Source of the DNA: Bradyrhizobium japonicum USDA 6 | GTDB lineage: Bacteria; Pseudomonadota; Alphaproteobacteria; Rhizobiales; Xanthobacteraceae | DNA: 64,000 nucleotides | Direction of reading: 5' to 3' | Assembly (NCBI RefSeq): GCF_000284375.1 | Contig: NC_017249.1 | Location: forward strand, 3,946,001-4,010,000 | In this document: in pieces, positions 52,821-61,433 of the stretch | How positions within the stretch are numbered: position 1 is the stretch's first letter | Layout: each line of letters opens with the position of its first letter | Translations under genes and position numbers: made by a program | Notes under the pieces: model-generated | Seen by the model: only the letters and a program-made list of their open reading frames with translations | What the model was told of the DNA's origin: nothing | The model's database searches: none

Positions 52821-53600
52821 ATGGACAAAATTCTCAAAGCCGCAAAGGCGATTGCGCTCGCGCGCCGTAACCGCGCGCCGCTCGCGGCCCTGGACCATCC
52901 GCCCGCCGACGAGGCCGAGGGCTATCAGGTCCAGCGCGCGCTGCATGATCTGCTGCTGCCGCAAGTCGGGCCGCTGGTCGGCTATAAGATCGGCTGCACC
53001 AGCCAGGTGATGCAGGACTATATCGGCATCCCGCATCCCTGCGGCGGCAGCGTGTTCCAGAAGGGTGTGCACGAGAGCGGGGCCAAGCTCGCAGCTGCCG
53101 ACTACGTCCGTGTCGGCGTCGAGTGTGAGATCGCGGTGCGATTGAAGCGCGACCTCGCCGCCGGCGAGGCGCCGTTCACGGCCGAATGGGTCGGCGAGGC
53201 CGTCGAGGCCTATCATCCCGCGATCGAGATCGTCGACGACCGCTATGTGAAGTGGGAAACGATGGGCGCGCCGACGTTGATCGCCGACGATTTCTTCGCC
53301 GCCGGCTGCGTGCTGGGTGAGGCGGTGCCGCGCTCGTCGGTGCCGGACCTGAAGGCGGTCAAGGGCCGCGCCATCGTCAATGGCGAAGAGGTCAGCCACG
53401 GCACCGGCGCCGACGTGCTCGACCATCCCCACAACGCGCTCGCCTGGCTCGCCAACCACCTCGCCGCCGAAGGCAAGGGTCTGCATGCGGGGCAACTCGT
53501 GCTGACGGGGAGCCTGGTGAAGACGCTGTGGCTGAAGGCCGGGGACAAGGTGCGGATGGAGCTCGACGGGCTGGGGACGGTCGAGGCGGAGTTTACGTGA
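52821..53600 (+). CDS. 2-keto-4-pentenoate hydratase-like protein (FAH superfamily)
   Basis: 259 residues. 'GYKIGCTSQVMQDYIGI', 'VECEIAVRLKRDL' (metal-binding Glu pair E-x-E), 'AIEIVDDRYVKWE' and 'VLTGSLVKTLWLKAGD' are typical of MhpD/DmpE-type hydratases and of oxaloacetate/4-oxalocrotonate decarboxylases. It probably hydrates 2-hydroxypentadienoate-like intermediates of aromatic breakdown. No meta-cleavage genes lie nearby, so the pathway is uncertain. Confidence 0.82.
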   Translation: MDKILKAAKAIALARRNRAPLAALDHPPADEAEGYQVQRALHDLLLPQVGPLVGYKIGCTSQVMQDYIGIPHPCGGSVFQKGVHESGAKLAAADYVRVGVECEIAVRLKRDLAAGEAPFTAEWVGEAVEAYHPAIEIVDDRYVKWETMGAPTLIADDFFAAGCVLGEAVPRSSVPDLKAVKGRAIVNGEEVSHGTGADVLDHPHNALAWLANHLAAEGKGLHAGQLVLTGSLVKTLWLKAGDKVRMELDGLGTVEAEFT

Positions 53601-53641
53601 GGCTGCTACGGCAATCCCCGCCGTCAGTCGTCCCAATCAGC

Positions 53642-53688
53642 TTTACAAAATACATGCGGCCTCCGGCAGGGGAGCTACCGGAGGCCGC
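53642..53688 (-). terminator. Terminator of the flgF-flgG-flgA-flgH operon
   Basis: GCGGCCTCCGG and CCGGAGGCCGC form a perfect 11-bp stem; on the minus strand it is followed by ATGTATTTTGT. It lies 60 bases past the flgH stop. Confidence 0.7.
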
Positions 53689-53747
53689 GTAGTACATCGT
53701 CGTTCGCGCCTAGGTTCGCGAACACGATGTGGGAGCTCGGGAGAGAC

Positions 53748-54512
53748 TTAGAAGGGCAGCAGCACGTCCATGACTTGCTGGCCGTAGCGCGGCTGCTGCA
53801 CGTCCATGATCTGGCCGCGGCCGCCATAGGCGATGCGGGCCTGCGCGATCTTGGAGGAATCGATGGTGTTGTCGCTCTGGATGTCTTCGGGGCGGACGAT
53901 ACCGGCGACGATGAGTTCGCGGATCTCGTAGTTGACACGGATCTCCTGCTTGCCCTCGACGACGAGGTTGCCGTTCGGCAGTACCTGGGTCACGACCGCG
54001 GCGACGTTGGTCTGCAAGGCCTCCGTGCGATTGACCGAACCCTTGCCGTCGCTGGCGGCGGTGGAATCGGCGGTGAGGATGCGGCCGGGCAGGATCTTGA
54101 GCGGCTGCGTGATCGTCTGGGCGCCGATGAAGTCGCTGATACCCGAATTTTCCGAATTGGTGCGGCTGCGCTGGGTCTCGTTGGCGATGTTGGCCTTGTC
54201 GGTGATGTTCACGGTCACGGTCAGGAGGTCGCCGACATGGGTCGCGCGCTGGTCCTTGAAGAAGGCGCGGCTGCCGTTGCGCCACAACGAGTTCGGATTG
54301 TAGGAGGCGACTTCCGGCTTCGGCATCGGCATCTGCACCGGCTTGTAGCCGGGCTGCGTCGTCGGATTGTCGATTGCCGACAATTTCGGTTGCTCGCCGA
54401 TCTGCGACAGGCGGTCGATCGAGGAGCAGCCGCTCGCCAGCGCGCAAACTGCCAGCAGCAGACCAGAGATCGCGACGCGACGAAGACGGGAAGCCGAACT
54501 GAACGTGGACAT
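53748..54512 (-). CDS. flgH: Flagellar L-ring protein (lipoprotein)
   Basis: 254 residues. A lipoprotein signal with lipobox 'LASGC' places it in the outer membrane. 'GSRAFFKDQRATHVGDLLTV' and 'VLPNGNLVVEGKQEIRVNYE' are FlgH hallmarks. It forms the outer-membrane L ring. Last gene of flgF-flgG-flgA-flgH, 3 bases after flgA. Confidence 0.95.
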   Translation of the reverse strand: MSTFSSASRLRRVAISGLLLAVCALASGCSSIDRLSQIGEQPKLSAIDNPTTQPGYKPVQMPMPKPEVASYNPNSLWRNGSRAFFKDQRATHVGDLLTVTVNITDKANIANETQRSRTNSENSGISDFIGAQTITQPLKILPGRILTADSTAASDGKGSVNRTEALQTNVAAVVTQVLPNGNLVVEGKQEIRVNYEIRELIVAGIVRPEDIQSDNTIDSSKIAQARIAYGGRGQIMDVQQPRYGQQVMDVLLPF

Positions 54513-54515
54513 GAC

Positions 54516-55661
54516 TTACTCTGACTTGGCTGGAGCTTGCGGGACGCGAGTTTGAGGGATCTGGGCTTGGGCGACTTGAGCCTGCGATGCGGGGGGCTGG
54601 ACCAGGTTTCGGACCAAAGCTGCAGTGTCGACGGGTGCGGGTGCTTCGTCGCGCTTGAGCGAGGAGGTCTGCTCGACCGCGGGCGCCATCGGCGCGGACT
54701 GGCTCGCGCCCTGGACCGTTACCTGGCCGCGGCCGGTGACCACGCCGGTCAGCGTGCGCTTGGTCTGCAGGTTGAGCACGCTGACGGTGTCGCCCTCGGC
54801 GCCGCTCTCGATCGCCTTGCCACGCGTGGTGAGGTAAATCCCGGGGACCTGGTAGATGACGGTGACGCTCTGGTCGCGCGACACGAAGTCGGGCTTGACG
54901 ATGTCGGCGACGCGGATCGGCATGCCCGCCCGCATCGGCCGGCGCAGCTGCATGCCGATGCTACGGTCGCGCGAGGCGGGCTCGCCGGTGACCTCGGCCT
55001 TGGGCCGGCGCTCCAGCGCGATGTCGGAGGACTTCAGGAGATCGGCGCGGTCGATGTCGCGCGTCAGCACGGCAACTTCCACCGTCTCGATTGCGGTGCC
55101 GGTGAAGCGCAGCTTGGTCGGCGCCGGATTGCTCTCGTTGTTGATCTCGAAGGCGATGTCGAAACGGCCGTTGCGGACGTCATAGCGGGTGGCGACCGGC
55201 TGGAGCGCGCCGGTGTTGGAGGCATCGAGCCGCATGTCGGCAACGCCGCGGTCGAACGTGACGGCGATGTTGGCGGCTTCCCCAAGGCCGAAGCGGCGCT
55301 CGAGCGCCGAGGCCACCGCGGTTTCGAGGTCCTTGTTGGCGAGCGTGCGGGCGAGGCGGGTGACCTGGACTTCCTTGATGTCGCCGGTCATCACGCCGAT
55401 CACCTGCTTTGCGCGCAGCACCGACAGCACATGCGCGACCGGTAGCGCGCCGGTGGTGCCGAGATCGGGCGAGCGGTAGACCGGGATCAGCGCGGCCGAG
55501 CCCGCATTGTCGATGAGGTCGCCAACCCGCACCACGTCCGAGGTCACGGTAACGCTCGCGCGCAGCGTCGGCGCTGCGATGAAATCTTCGGCGGCCTGCG
55601 CCGGCAGCGCCAGCAGCAGAAGAGCGGAGATCGTGGCGAGGGTGGCGCGGATCATCGTCAT
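54516..55661 (-). CDS. flgA: Flagellar P-ring assembly chaperone FlgA
   Basis: About 381 residues; GTG at 55664 and ATG at 55655 (GAGG well placed) are alternative starts. A signal peptide (ALLLLALPAQA) is followed by the FlgA/SAF-type regions 'VRVGDLIDNAG', 'RPMRAGMPIRVADIVKPDFV' and 'VSVLNLQTKRTLTGVVTGRG'. FlgA helps the P ring assemble in the periplasm. It is longer than E. coli FlgA (219) and ends in a Pro/Gln/Ala-rich tail. It starts within a few bases of the flgG stop. Confidence 0.92.
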   Translation of the reverse strand: MTMIRATLATISALLLLALPAQAAEDFIAAPTLRASVTVTSDVVRVGDLIDNAGSAALIPVYRSPDLGTTGALPVAHVLSVLRAKQVIGVMTGDIKEVQVTRLARTLANKDLETAVASALERRFGLGEAANIAVTFDRGVADMRLDASNTGALQPVATRYDVRNGRFDIAFEINNESNPAPTKLRFTGTAIETVEVAVLTRDIDRADLLKSSDIALERRPKAEVTGEPASRDRSIGMQLRRPMRAGMPIRVADIVKPDFVSRDQSVTVIYQVPGIYLTTRGKAIESGAEGDTVSVLNLQTKRTLTGVVTGRGQVTVQGASQSAPMAPAVEQTSSLKRDEAPAPVDTAALVRNLVQPPASQAQVAQAQIPQTRVPQAPAKSE

Positions 55662-55665
55662 CACC

Positions 55666-56454
55666 TCAGCGGAACAACGCCGTGGTCGATTGCATCATCT
55701 GGTCGGCGGCGCTGATGACCTTGGCGTTCATCTCGTAGGCGCGCTGCGCGGCGATCAGGTCGCTCATCTCCGAGACGACGTCGACATTGGCCTGCTCCAG
55801 GCTGCCCTGCGTGACCTTGCCGTAGCCTTCGGAGTTCGCGGTGCCGTCCTGCGGCGGGCCGGAAGAGGGCGTCTCGACGAACTGATTGTTGCCGACGGGC
55901 TGGAGGCCCGCCTTGTTGATGAAGCGGGTCACGCCGATCTGGCCCTGAACGGCCGACGTCGACGAACCCGGCAGCGTCACCGAGACCTGGCCCTGCTCGT
56001 TGACGGCGAGGCCGGAAGCGTTGTTCGGGATGGTGATGGTCGGTTGCACCGGGTTGCCCTGCGCGGTGACGACGCGGCCCTGGTTGTCCATCTGGAAGGT
56101 GCCGTCGCGGGTGTATTGGAAGGTGCCGTCGGGCATCAGGATCTTGAAGAAGCCTTCGCCCGAGATCGCGAGGTCGAGGTCGTTGCCGGTCTGCGACAGT
56201 GTGCCCTGCGTCATGCTGCGCGGCGTGCCGACGGTCTTGACGCCGCCGCCGATGTCGACGCCGACAGGCACGATGGTGCCCTGGTCCGAGGCCTGCGCGC
56301 CGACGCGGCGGACGTGCTCGTAGATCAGGTCCTGGAACGCCGCCGTCTGCTTCTTGAAACCGGTGGTGCGCAGGTTGGCGATGTTGTTGGAGATGACCTG
56401 GACGTTGAGTTCCTGGGCCGCCATTCCGGTCGCAGCGGTGTGGAGCGCTTGCAT
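55666..56454 (-). CDS. flgG: Flagellar distal rod protein
   Basis: 262 residues, normal for FlgG. N-terminal 'NVQVISNNIANLRTTGFKK' and C-terminal 'EMSDLIAAQRAYEMNAKVI' are the rod-family ends, and 'GEGFFKILMPDGTFQYTRDG' is the FlgG signature. It builds the distal rod in the periplasm. It starts 16 bases after flgF. Confidence 0.96.
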   Translation of the reverse strand: MQALHTAATGMAAQELNVQVISNNIANLRTTGFKKQTAAFQDLIYEHVRRVGAQASDQGTIVPVGVDIGGGVKTVGTPRSMTQGTLSQTGNDLDLAISGEGFFKILMPDGTFQYTRDGTFQMDNQGRVVTAQGNPVQPTITIPNNASGLAVNEQGQVSVTLPGSSTSAVQGQIGVTRFINKAGLQPVGNNQFVETPSSGPPQDGTANSEGYGKVTQGSLEQANVDVVSEMSDLIAAQRAYEMNAKVISAADQMMQSTTALFR

Positions 56455-56470
56455 GTCAGTGATCCCCTAA

Positions 56471-57232
56471 TCAGGCCGGAACGTCGGCGAGCTTCTCGAT
56501 CGCCGATTTGTGGAGGTCGCTCTGCTGCTGGAGCAAGTTGGCGATGGCGGTGTAGCTGCGCATGACTTCGACCATGCGGCTCATCTCGCCGACCGAGTTC
56601 ACGTTGGACTTCTCGATGTAGCCCTGGCGCACGGTCGACTTGGTGGCGGCCTGCGGGGTCGCGGAGCCGACGTCGTAGAGGTTGGCGCCGAGCTTGGTCA
56701 GCTTCGCCGCATCGTCGAACGCAGCCATGCGGATCTTGCCGCGGATCGAGTCGGTCTTGGCGGTGCCCTCGAGCACCGTGACGGTGCCGTCGGGCGCGAC
56801 GTTGATGTCGTGGTCGGTGGGCTGGAAGGTGATCGGGCCGCCGGTGCCGAGCACGAGGCTGCCGTCGGAGGTGACGAGCTGGCCGGTGCTGTTGAGCGAG
56901 AACTTGCCGTCGCGGGTGTAGCGTTCGCCACCATTGGCCTGCACCGCGAAGAACGCGTTGCCGTCGATCGCCATGTCGAGCGGGTTGTTGGTCGGCTCCA
57001 TCGGCCCCTGGCCGACGTCGCGGAAGGTGCCGCGGTCCTGCACATAGGAGACCCGGCGGTCGGCCGCGATGAAATTGTCCTCACGCGCGTTCGAGTTGAG
57101 AAACTCCTCGAACAGCGAATGGTCGGCCTTGAAGCCGTTGGTGTTGGCATTGGCGACGTTGTTGGCGATGACATCCATCTGCCGTTCCAACGTCATCTGC
57201 CGTGACAAGCCGATCAGAAGCGCGTTCTGCAT
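56471..57232 (-). CDS. flgF: Flagellar proximal rod protein
   Basis: 253 residues from the ATG at 57232; the ORF extends upstream across the sigma-54 promoter, so longer starts are excluded. 'MDVIANNVANANTNGFKAD' and 'EMSRMVEVMRSYTAIANLL' are the family ends, and 'DGNAFFAVQANGGERYTRDG' is FlgF-like. First gene of flgF-flgG-flgA-flgH, divergent from fliL. Confidence 0.93.
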   Translation of the reverse strand: MQNALLIGLSRQMTLERQMDVIANNVANANTNGFKADHSLFEEFLNSNAREDNFIAADRRVSYVQDRGTFRDVGQGPMEPTNNPLDMAIDGNAFFAVQANGGERYTRDGKFSLNSTGQLVTSDGSLVLGTGGPITFQPTDHDINVAPDGTVTVLEGTAKTDSIRGKIRMAAFDDAAKLTKLGANLYDVGSATPQAATKSTVRQGYIEKSNVNSVGEMSRMVEVMRSYTAIANLLQQQSDLHKSAIEKLADVPA

Positions 57233-57342
57233 CGGAAATCTCCCCTGAGTGAGCCTGCCACCTCGCTCTCCCAAGCGCCTTGGCCGACCCGTGAACGAGA
57301 CCGCCAGGTTCTCCCAAACCCTCCGGCCTCGGTCCTCTCTCA

Positions 57343-57357
57343 GCGAAAGCCGTGCCA
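57343..57357 (-). promoter_or_regulatory. Sigma-54 (-24/-12) promoter of flgF operon
   Basis: On the minus strand TGGCACGGCTTTCGC fits TGGCACG-N4-TTGC with only one mismatch and exact 12-base GG-GC spacing. It lies ~110 bases before flgF, with T-rich sequence further upstream. Confidence 0.65.
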
Positions 57358-57485
57358 ACTAATAAAGTTGTGTAATGTCAATAGCTTGCTGATTTTTGAG
57401 CGGCGCGGGGAGGCGGCAGAAAGGTTCTGTTAGCCATGTTTGCCCGGCAGATTTTTCCTAGTGGAGGCCCAATCGAAAGATTCCG

Positions 57486-57550
57486 TTAACCATTATTACC
57501 GTAGCGTTTGCGTGTAAGTGGAGCGCACTGCGCTGGGGCATTTGTATCGC
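57486..57550 (+). promoter_or_regulatory. Promoter elements before fliL: CtrA half-site and weak -24/-12 candidate
   Basis: TTAACCAT at 57486-57493 is the CtrA half-site seen before fliX and the biosynthetic operon. Further down, GGGCATTTGTATCGC (57536-57550) has GG and GC 12 bases apart but poor agreement elsewhere. In Caulobacter fliLM is a CtrA-controlled class II operon, so the first element is the better candidate. Confidence 0.4.
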
Positions 57551-57613
57551 GTCACTGTCTGCCAGGAGGCTTCGCTCTTTCGACCCCTTATGAGATGAGC
57601 GAGCCTATCGACC

Positions 57614-58114
57614 ATGGCAGACAATGAAGCGGAAGGCGGCGCAACCGCCGAAGGCGCGGAAGCCGCTCCGCCGAAGAACAAGCTCAAGCTCATCATCATG
57701 GCCGTCGGCCTGCTCGCCGTCCTCGGCGGCGGTGCCGCGACCTGGTTCTTCTTCTTCCGTCATGGCGACGACGAGCATCACGCCGAGGCGGCGCCACCGC
57801 CGAAGCCGCCGGCCTTCGTCGACGTGCCCGACATCATGGTCAACCTCGCCGGCGCGCCCGGTGAGCGCGTGCAATATCTGAAGCTCAAGATCGTGCTGGA
57901 GCTGAAGGAAGAGAAGCAGATCGAGGCGATCAAGCCGACGATGCCGCGCGTGACCGACATCTTCCAGACCTATGTGCGCGAGCTGCGCTCCTCCGACCTC
58001 AACGGGTCCGCCGGCGTCTTTCGCCTCAAGGAAGAGCTGACCAAGCGCGTCAACGCGGCGGTCGCCCCGATCCAGGTCAGCGCGGTGCTGTTCAAGGAAG
58101 TCGTGATCCAGTGA
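57614..58114 (+). CDS. fliL: Flagellar basal body-associated protein FliL
   Basis: 166 residues. An N-terminal acidic tail, one membrane helix (LKLIIMAVGLLAVLGGGAAT), a charged linker with His/Glu, then the periplasmic FliL domain ('FVDVPDIMVNLAGAPGERVQ', 'RELRSSDLNGSAGVFRLKEE', 'VLFKEVVIQ'). FliL supports stator function near the motor. First gene of fliL-fliM-DUF6468-motE-like. Confidence 0.93.
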   Translation: MADNEAEGGATAEGAEAAPPKNKLKLIIMAVGLLAVLGGGAATWFFFFRHGDDEHHAEAAPPPKPPAFVDVPDIMVNLAGAPGERVQYLKLKIVLELKEEKQIEAIKPTMPRVTDIFQTYVRELRSSDLNGSAGVFRLKEELTKRVNAAVAPIQVSAVLFKEVVIQ

Positions 58115-58133
58115 GCATGACGGGCTAGGGATC

Positions 58134-59336
58134 ATGGCAGGCACCGACCAACCAGACCAGGATGCAATTGCCGCCCAATGGGAGGCCTCGCTTGATTCCG
58201 AGGATCCCGCGGAGGCCGCGAAGGCTGCTGCCGAAAACGAACTATCCGAGACCATGGCCCTGCAATGGGCGGCCATGGTCGAGGATGGCAGCCGTGATCT
58301 CGGCGCCGGCAAGAATTCCGGCGAGCGGGTGCTGTCACAGGAGGAGATCGACAATCTTCTCGGCTTCGCGGTCGGCGACGTCACGCTCGACGACCATTCC
58401 GGCATTCGCGCGATCATCGATTCAGCGATGGTCTCCTACGAGCGTCTGCCGATGCTCGAAATCGTCTTCGACCGCCTGGTGCGGTTGCTGACGACCTCTT
58501 TGCGCAATTTCACCTCCGACAACGTCGAAGTCTCGCTCGACCGCATCACCTCGGTGCGCTTCGGCGACTATATGAACTCGATCCCGCTGCCGGCCGTTCT
58601 CTCGGTGTTCAAGGCCGAGGAGTGGGAAAACTTCGGCATGGCGGTGGTCGATTCCAGCCTGATCTATTCGATGATCGATGTGCTGCTCGGCGGCCGCCGC
58701 GGCGCGAGCCAGCTCCGCATCGAGGGCCGGCCCTACACCACGATCGAGACCGAGCTGGTCAAGCGGCTGGTCGAGGTGGTGCTGGCCGACGCCGAGCAGG
58801 CGTTCCGGCCGCTGTCGCCGGTGACCTTCACGATCGACCGGCTCGAGACCAATCCGCGTTTCGCCGCGATCAGCCGTCCCGCCAACGCCGCGATCCTGGT
58901 GCGCCTGCGCATCGACATGGAAGATCGCGGCGGCAACATCGAGCTGCTGCTGCCTTACGCGACCATCGAGCCGATCCGGGGCGTCCTGCTCCAGATGTTC
59001 ATGGGCGAAAAATTCGGCCGCGACACGATCTGGGAGGGCCATTTCGCCACCGAGATCAACCAGGCCGAGATCGCAGTCGATGCCGTGCTCTACGAGGCCG
59101 AAATCCCGCTCAAGCAGCTGATGCGGCTCAAGGTCGGCGACACCCTGCCGCTCGACATGCGTGCGGATGCCAACGTGACCGTGCGTTGCGGCGACGTCAC
59201 CCTGACCGAGGGGCGGATGGGCCGGGTCGGAGACCGCGTCGCCATACGGGTGACGAAACCCCTGCGCAAGCCAAGTACGACACTTGCGATGTTCGAGAAG
59301 GTGGACGAGCAGAACAAGATGATGGAGGCCCCATGA
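58134..59336 (+). CDS. fliM: Flagellar motor switch protein FliM
   Basis: 400 residues. The CheY-P binding motif 'LSQEEIDNLLGF' is at residue ~63 instead of the very N-terminus. Before it lies a ~60-residue acidic extension with two similar 'QW' segments (AIAAQWEASLDSED and TMALQWAAMVEDG). The middle domain has 'RITSVRFGDYMNSIPLPAV' and 'DVLLGGRRG', and the C-terminal SPOA domain has 'EAEIPLKQLMRLKVGDTLPL'. It belongs to the C ring. It starts 19 bases after fliL and overlaps the next gene by 4 bases. Confidence 0.95.
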   Translation: MAGTDQPDQDAIAAQWEASLDSEDPAEAAKAAAENELSETMALQWAAMVEDGSRDLGAGKNSGERVLSQEEIDNLLGFAVGDVTLDDHSGIRAIIDSAMVSYERLPMLEIVFDRLVRLLTTSLRNFTSDNVEVSLDRITSVRFGDYMNSIPLPAVLSVFKAEEWENFGMAVVDSSLIYSMIDVLLGGRRGASQLRIEGRPYTTIETELVKRLVEVVLADAEQAFRPLSPVTFTIDRLETNPRFAAISRPANAAILVRLRIDMEDRGGNIELLLPYATIEPIRGVLLQMFMGEKFGRDTIWEGHFATEINQAEIAVDAVLYEAEIPLKQLMRLKVGDTLPLDMRADANVTVRCGDVTLTEGRMGRVGDRVAIRVTKPLRKPSTTLAMFEKVDEQNKMMEAP

Positions 59337-59779
59337 ACCACTCCCTGGGAATGGCGATCGAGACGCTGGTGGCTATCCTGCTGATGCTGACCATCGTCTA
59401 CTGTGTCATGCTCAACAAGCGGCTGACGCGGCTGAAGGCGGACGAGCATTCGCTAAAGGCGGTCATCGGCGAGCTGATCACCGCCACCGAGATCGCCGAG
59501 CGCGCGATTGGCGGGCTGAAGCTCGCGGTGCGGGACGTCAACGAGAACCTCGGCAGCCAGCTGGCGGCGGCGACGCAGATGTCGGACCAGCTCTACAAGC
59601 AGCTCGGCGAAGCCGACAACGTCGTGCGGCGCCTGTCCAAGATCGCGATCGCCGCGCGCCCCGCGGCGAGCCCGGAAACGGCCGCGGTACCCGCGGCCAA
59701 GCCCTCATCGGCGAAAGCGGTGGCGGCTGCGGCCGAAGCCTTCTCCGAGCGCCGACGATCCAACGGCCTTGCGGCATAA
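59333..59779 (+). CDS. DUF6468 protein of the fliL-fliM operon
   Basis: 148 residues. It starts in the ATGA overlap with fliM. One membrane helix near the N-terminus (MAIETLVAILLMLTIVYCVM) is followed by a coiled-coil region ('LKAVIGELITATEIAERAIG', 'QMSDQLYKQLGEADNVVRRL') and an Ala/Pro-rich tail. This layout matches DUF6468, found in alphaproteobacterial flagellar operons between fliM and a MotE-like gene. Function not established. Confidence 0.75.
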   Translation: MNHSLGMAIETLVAILLMLTIVYCVMLNKRLTRLKADEHSLKAVIGELITATEIAERAIGGLKLAVRDVNENLGSQLAAATQMSDQLYKQLGEADNVVRRLSKIAIAARPAASPETAAVPAAKPSSAKAVAAAAEAFSERRRSNGLAA

Positions 59780-59788
59780 AGTCAGGGT

Positions 59789-60550
59789 ATGAAATCCTTT
59801 CGTAACATCCGCGTCATTCCGGTCGTCCTGGTCGCCGTCGCGGGGCTCGCCACGCTCAAGGTCGTGGGCCTCGTGATCAATGGCGGCTATGTCTTCGACT
59901 ACCAGCCGAGCCAGATCAAGAAATCCTGGGCGCAGGAGAATCTGAACTTTCCGACGGGGCGGGAAGACCCCGATATCACGGGTTCTACCCACGGCGCGCC
60001 GAAGGAGGCGCCGAAGCCCGCCGCGCCCGAGACCAAGCCCGAGGGCACCGTGGTCAAGATGGACGAGGCCCAGCCGCAGGTCTCGGCCTCCGAGCGCGCG
60101 ATCCTGGAACGCTTGCAGGCACGCCGCCAGGAGATCGAGTCCCGCCAGCGCGAGATCGATATCCGCGAGAGCCTGCTGAAGTCGGCCGAGAAGCGCATCG
60201 AAAACAAGGTCGAGGAGATGAAGGCGGTGGAATCCCGCATCTCCGCGACCCAGGCCGAGCAGAAGGCCGCCGAAGCCCAGCGCATGAAGGGCCTCGTGAC
60301 CATGTATGAGGGCATGAAGCCCAAGGACGCCGCACGGGTGTTCGACCGGCTCGAGATGGGCGTGCTGATCGAGATCGCCTCGCAGATCGCGCCGCGAAAG
60401 ATGTCGGACATCATGGGCGTGATGTCGCCGGAGGCCGCCGAGCGGCTGACGGTCGAGATGGCTCGCCGGGCCAATGGCGGCGGCGATCAATCGGCCGCGG
60501 CGGGCGATCTCCCCAAGATCGACGGCAAGCCGACGCAAAAGCCGAATTGA
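59789..60550 (+). CDS. MotE-family protein (MgtE N-domain, motility)
   Basis: 253 residues. An N-terminal membrane helix (VIPVVLVAVAGLATLKVVGL), a Pro-rich linker, a coiled coil (~100-170: 'LERLQARRQEIESRQREIDI') and an MgtE-N-like C-terminal domain ('MYEGMKPKDAARVFDRLEM', 'IAPRKMSDIMGVMSPEAAER'). This is the architecture of rhizobial MotE, a periplasmic chaperone of the stator-associated MotC. It is last in fliL-fliM-DUF6468, 9 bases after the previous stop. Confidence 0.82.
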   Translation: MKSFRNIRVIPVVLVAVAGLATLKVVGLVINGGYVFDYQPSQIKKSWAQENLNFPTGREDPDITGSTHGAPKEAPKPAAPETKPEGTVVKMDEAQPQVSASERAILERLQARRQEIESRQREIDIRESLLKSAEKRIENKVEEMKAVESRISATQAEQKAAEAQRMKGLVTMYEGMKPKDAARVFDRLEMGVLIEIASQIAPRKMSDIMGVMSPEAAERLTVEMARRANGGGDQSAAAGDLPKIDGKPTQKPN

Positions 60551-60635
60551 GGGCCCCGGAGGCGCGACGCGCTGCGGCAGCCTGCGCGTAATCGCGCGGT
60601 CGTTCGGCCTGTACGCGGCTAGACGCCTTGCGCGT

Positions 60636-60875
60636 CTAGTGCGCGAACCGCTGTTGAACCCTGGGACCCGTCGCGCTCGGCGGCTTCTCGACGGGAAGGA
60701 GGGTCTCGCAGTGCTGCCTGATCAGCGCAGCCTTCGTCGTGCGAGTCACGAGATGAAGGGTGCTGTGGCAGCAAGAGCACTCGTATACCTTTAGTGCATA
60801 GCCCCGCGCGATTGGAAAGACGGCTACGACCGTTCTCGCCTGGCTACATACAATGCAGTTGGCTTCTCCGCTCAT
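60636..60875 (-). CDS. Small cysteine-pair protein of unknown function
   Basis: 79 residues from the ATG at 60875, with GGGGGAG upstream. Two Cys pairs, 'CIVC' (residues 7-10) and 'CSCC' (28-31 region, 'YECSCCHSTLHLV'), could form a single zinc ribbon. Similar short proteins are common in Bradyrhizobium. The stop overlaps a CTAGACGC/GCGTCTAG hairpin shared with the end of the convergent motE-like gene. Confidence 0.6.
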   Translation of the reverse strand: MSGEANCIVCSQARTVVAVFPIARGYALKVYECSCCHSTLHLVTRTTKAALIRQHCETLLPVEKPPSATGPRVQQRFAH

Positions 60876-61433
60876 TGATTGCTCCCCCAAAAAAGTTGAC
60901 CAATCGCATTCGCATCGCAATGATCACATTTGATTCAGAGTCGTTGATCGACCGCAACACCTCTGAGGTTGTGCGAGCCCACTTGGCAACCAAGTACGCA
61001 GATCAAACGCACCGGGGAGTGGGGTGATCGCCGCGAGCTTGACGACTTTGCCGCACGAAGCACGTCGGCTCGCGTTGCGGATGCAGCTGAAGCAGGCGGC
61101 ATCTTCTGAGGCTGCGATGAGTTGACGCGTGCAACTGTGAACTGGAGTACAGTGGTGCTGGAGAGTTCGTCCTAGGCTCCCGCCATCGGCAATCAGCCGC
61201 GCGGGCGGAAGCCATGAATTACTCGTCCGTAGCAGAACGCGCAATCGAAGCCGTCAATCGGCTGCTCATCGCGGCGATGACGTTGGCCTGGACATCCGCG
61301 CTTGACCATCAGCATGCATTGCCGCCGCAAGAAGAGGACGGCGACACTGACGATGCTTGTCCCGAGCGGGACAGCTCCGCCGCATCGGATGGCACTGGAA
61401 AACAGCACTGAAGATCCGGTTGCCCTGCGGACA
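60876..61433. other. Intergenic region with little recognisable content
   Basis: About 560 bases between two minus-strand genes. Apart from the weak small ORF at 61214 it shows nothing convincing. Minus-strand ORFs here are Arg/Ser/Cys-rich and lack plausible starts. The promoter of the small Cys-pair gene must lie in the AT-richer part at ~60885-60960 (AAAAAAGTTGACC, TTTGATTCAGAG). Confidence 0.4.
61214..61411 (+). CDS. Possible small protein of unknown function
   Basis: 65 residues, with GGCGGAAG before the ATG. An N-terminal amphipathic helix (AIEAVNRLLIAAMTLAW) is followed by an acidic C-terminus (EEDGDTDDACPERD). The amino-acid mix is less Arg/Pro-biased than shadow frames in this DNA, which favours a real gene, but there is no family match or context to support it. 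Confidence 0.35.
   Translation: MNYSSVAERAIEAVNRLLIAAMTLAWTSALDHQHALPPQEEDGDTDDACPERDSSAASDGTGKQH

Noticed and set aside
51209..52837. 542-residue minus-strand ORF
   Set aside because: Only the last 132 codons encode an HxlR protein; the rest is antisense to the SDR gene with Arg/Gly/Ala-rich noise.
60924..61244. 106-residue minus-strand ORF
   Set aside because: Arg/Ser/Cys-rich, no plausible start or ribosome-binding site, no family resemblance.
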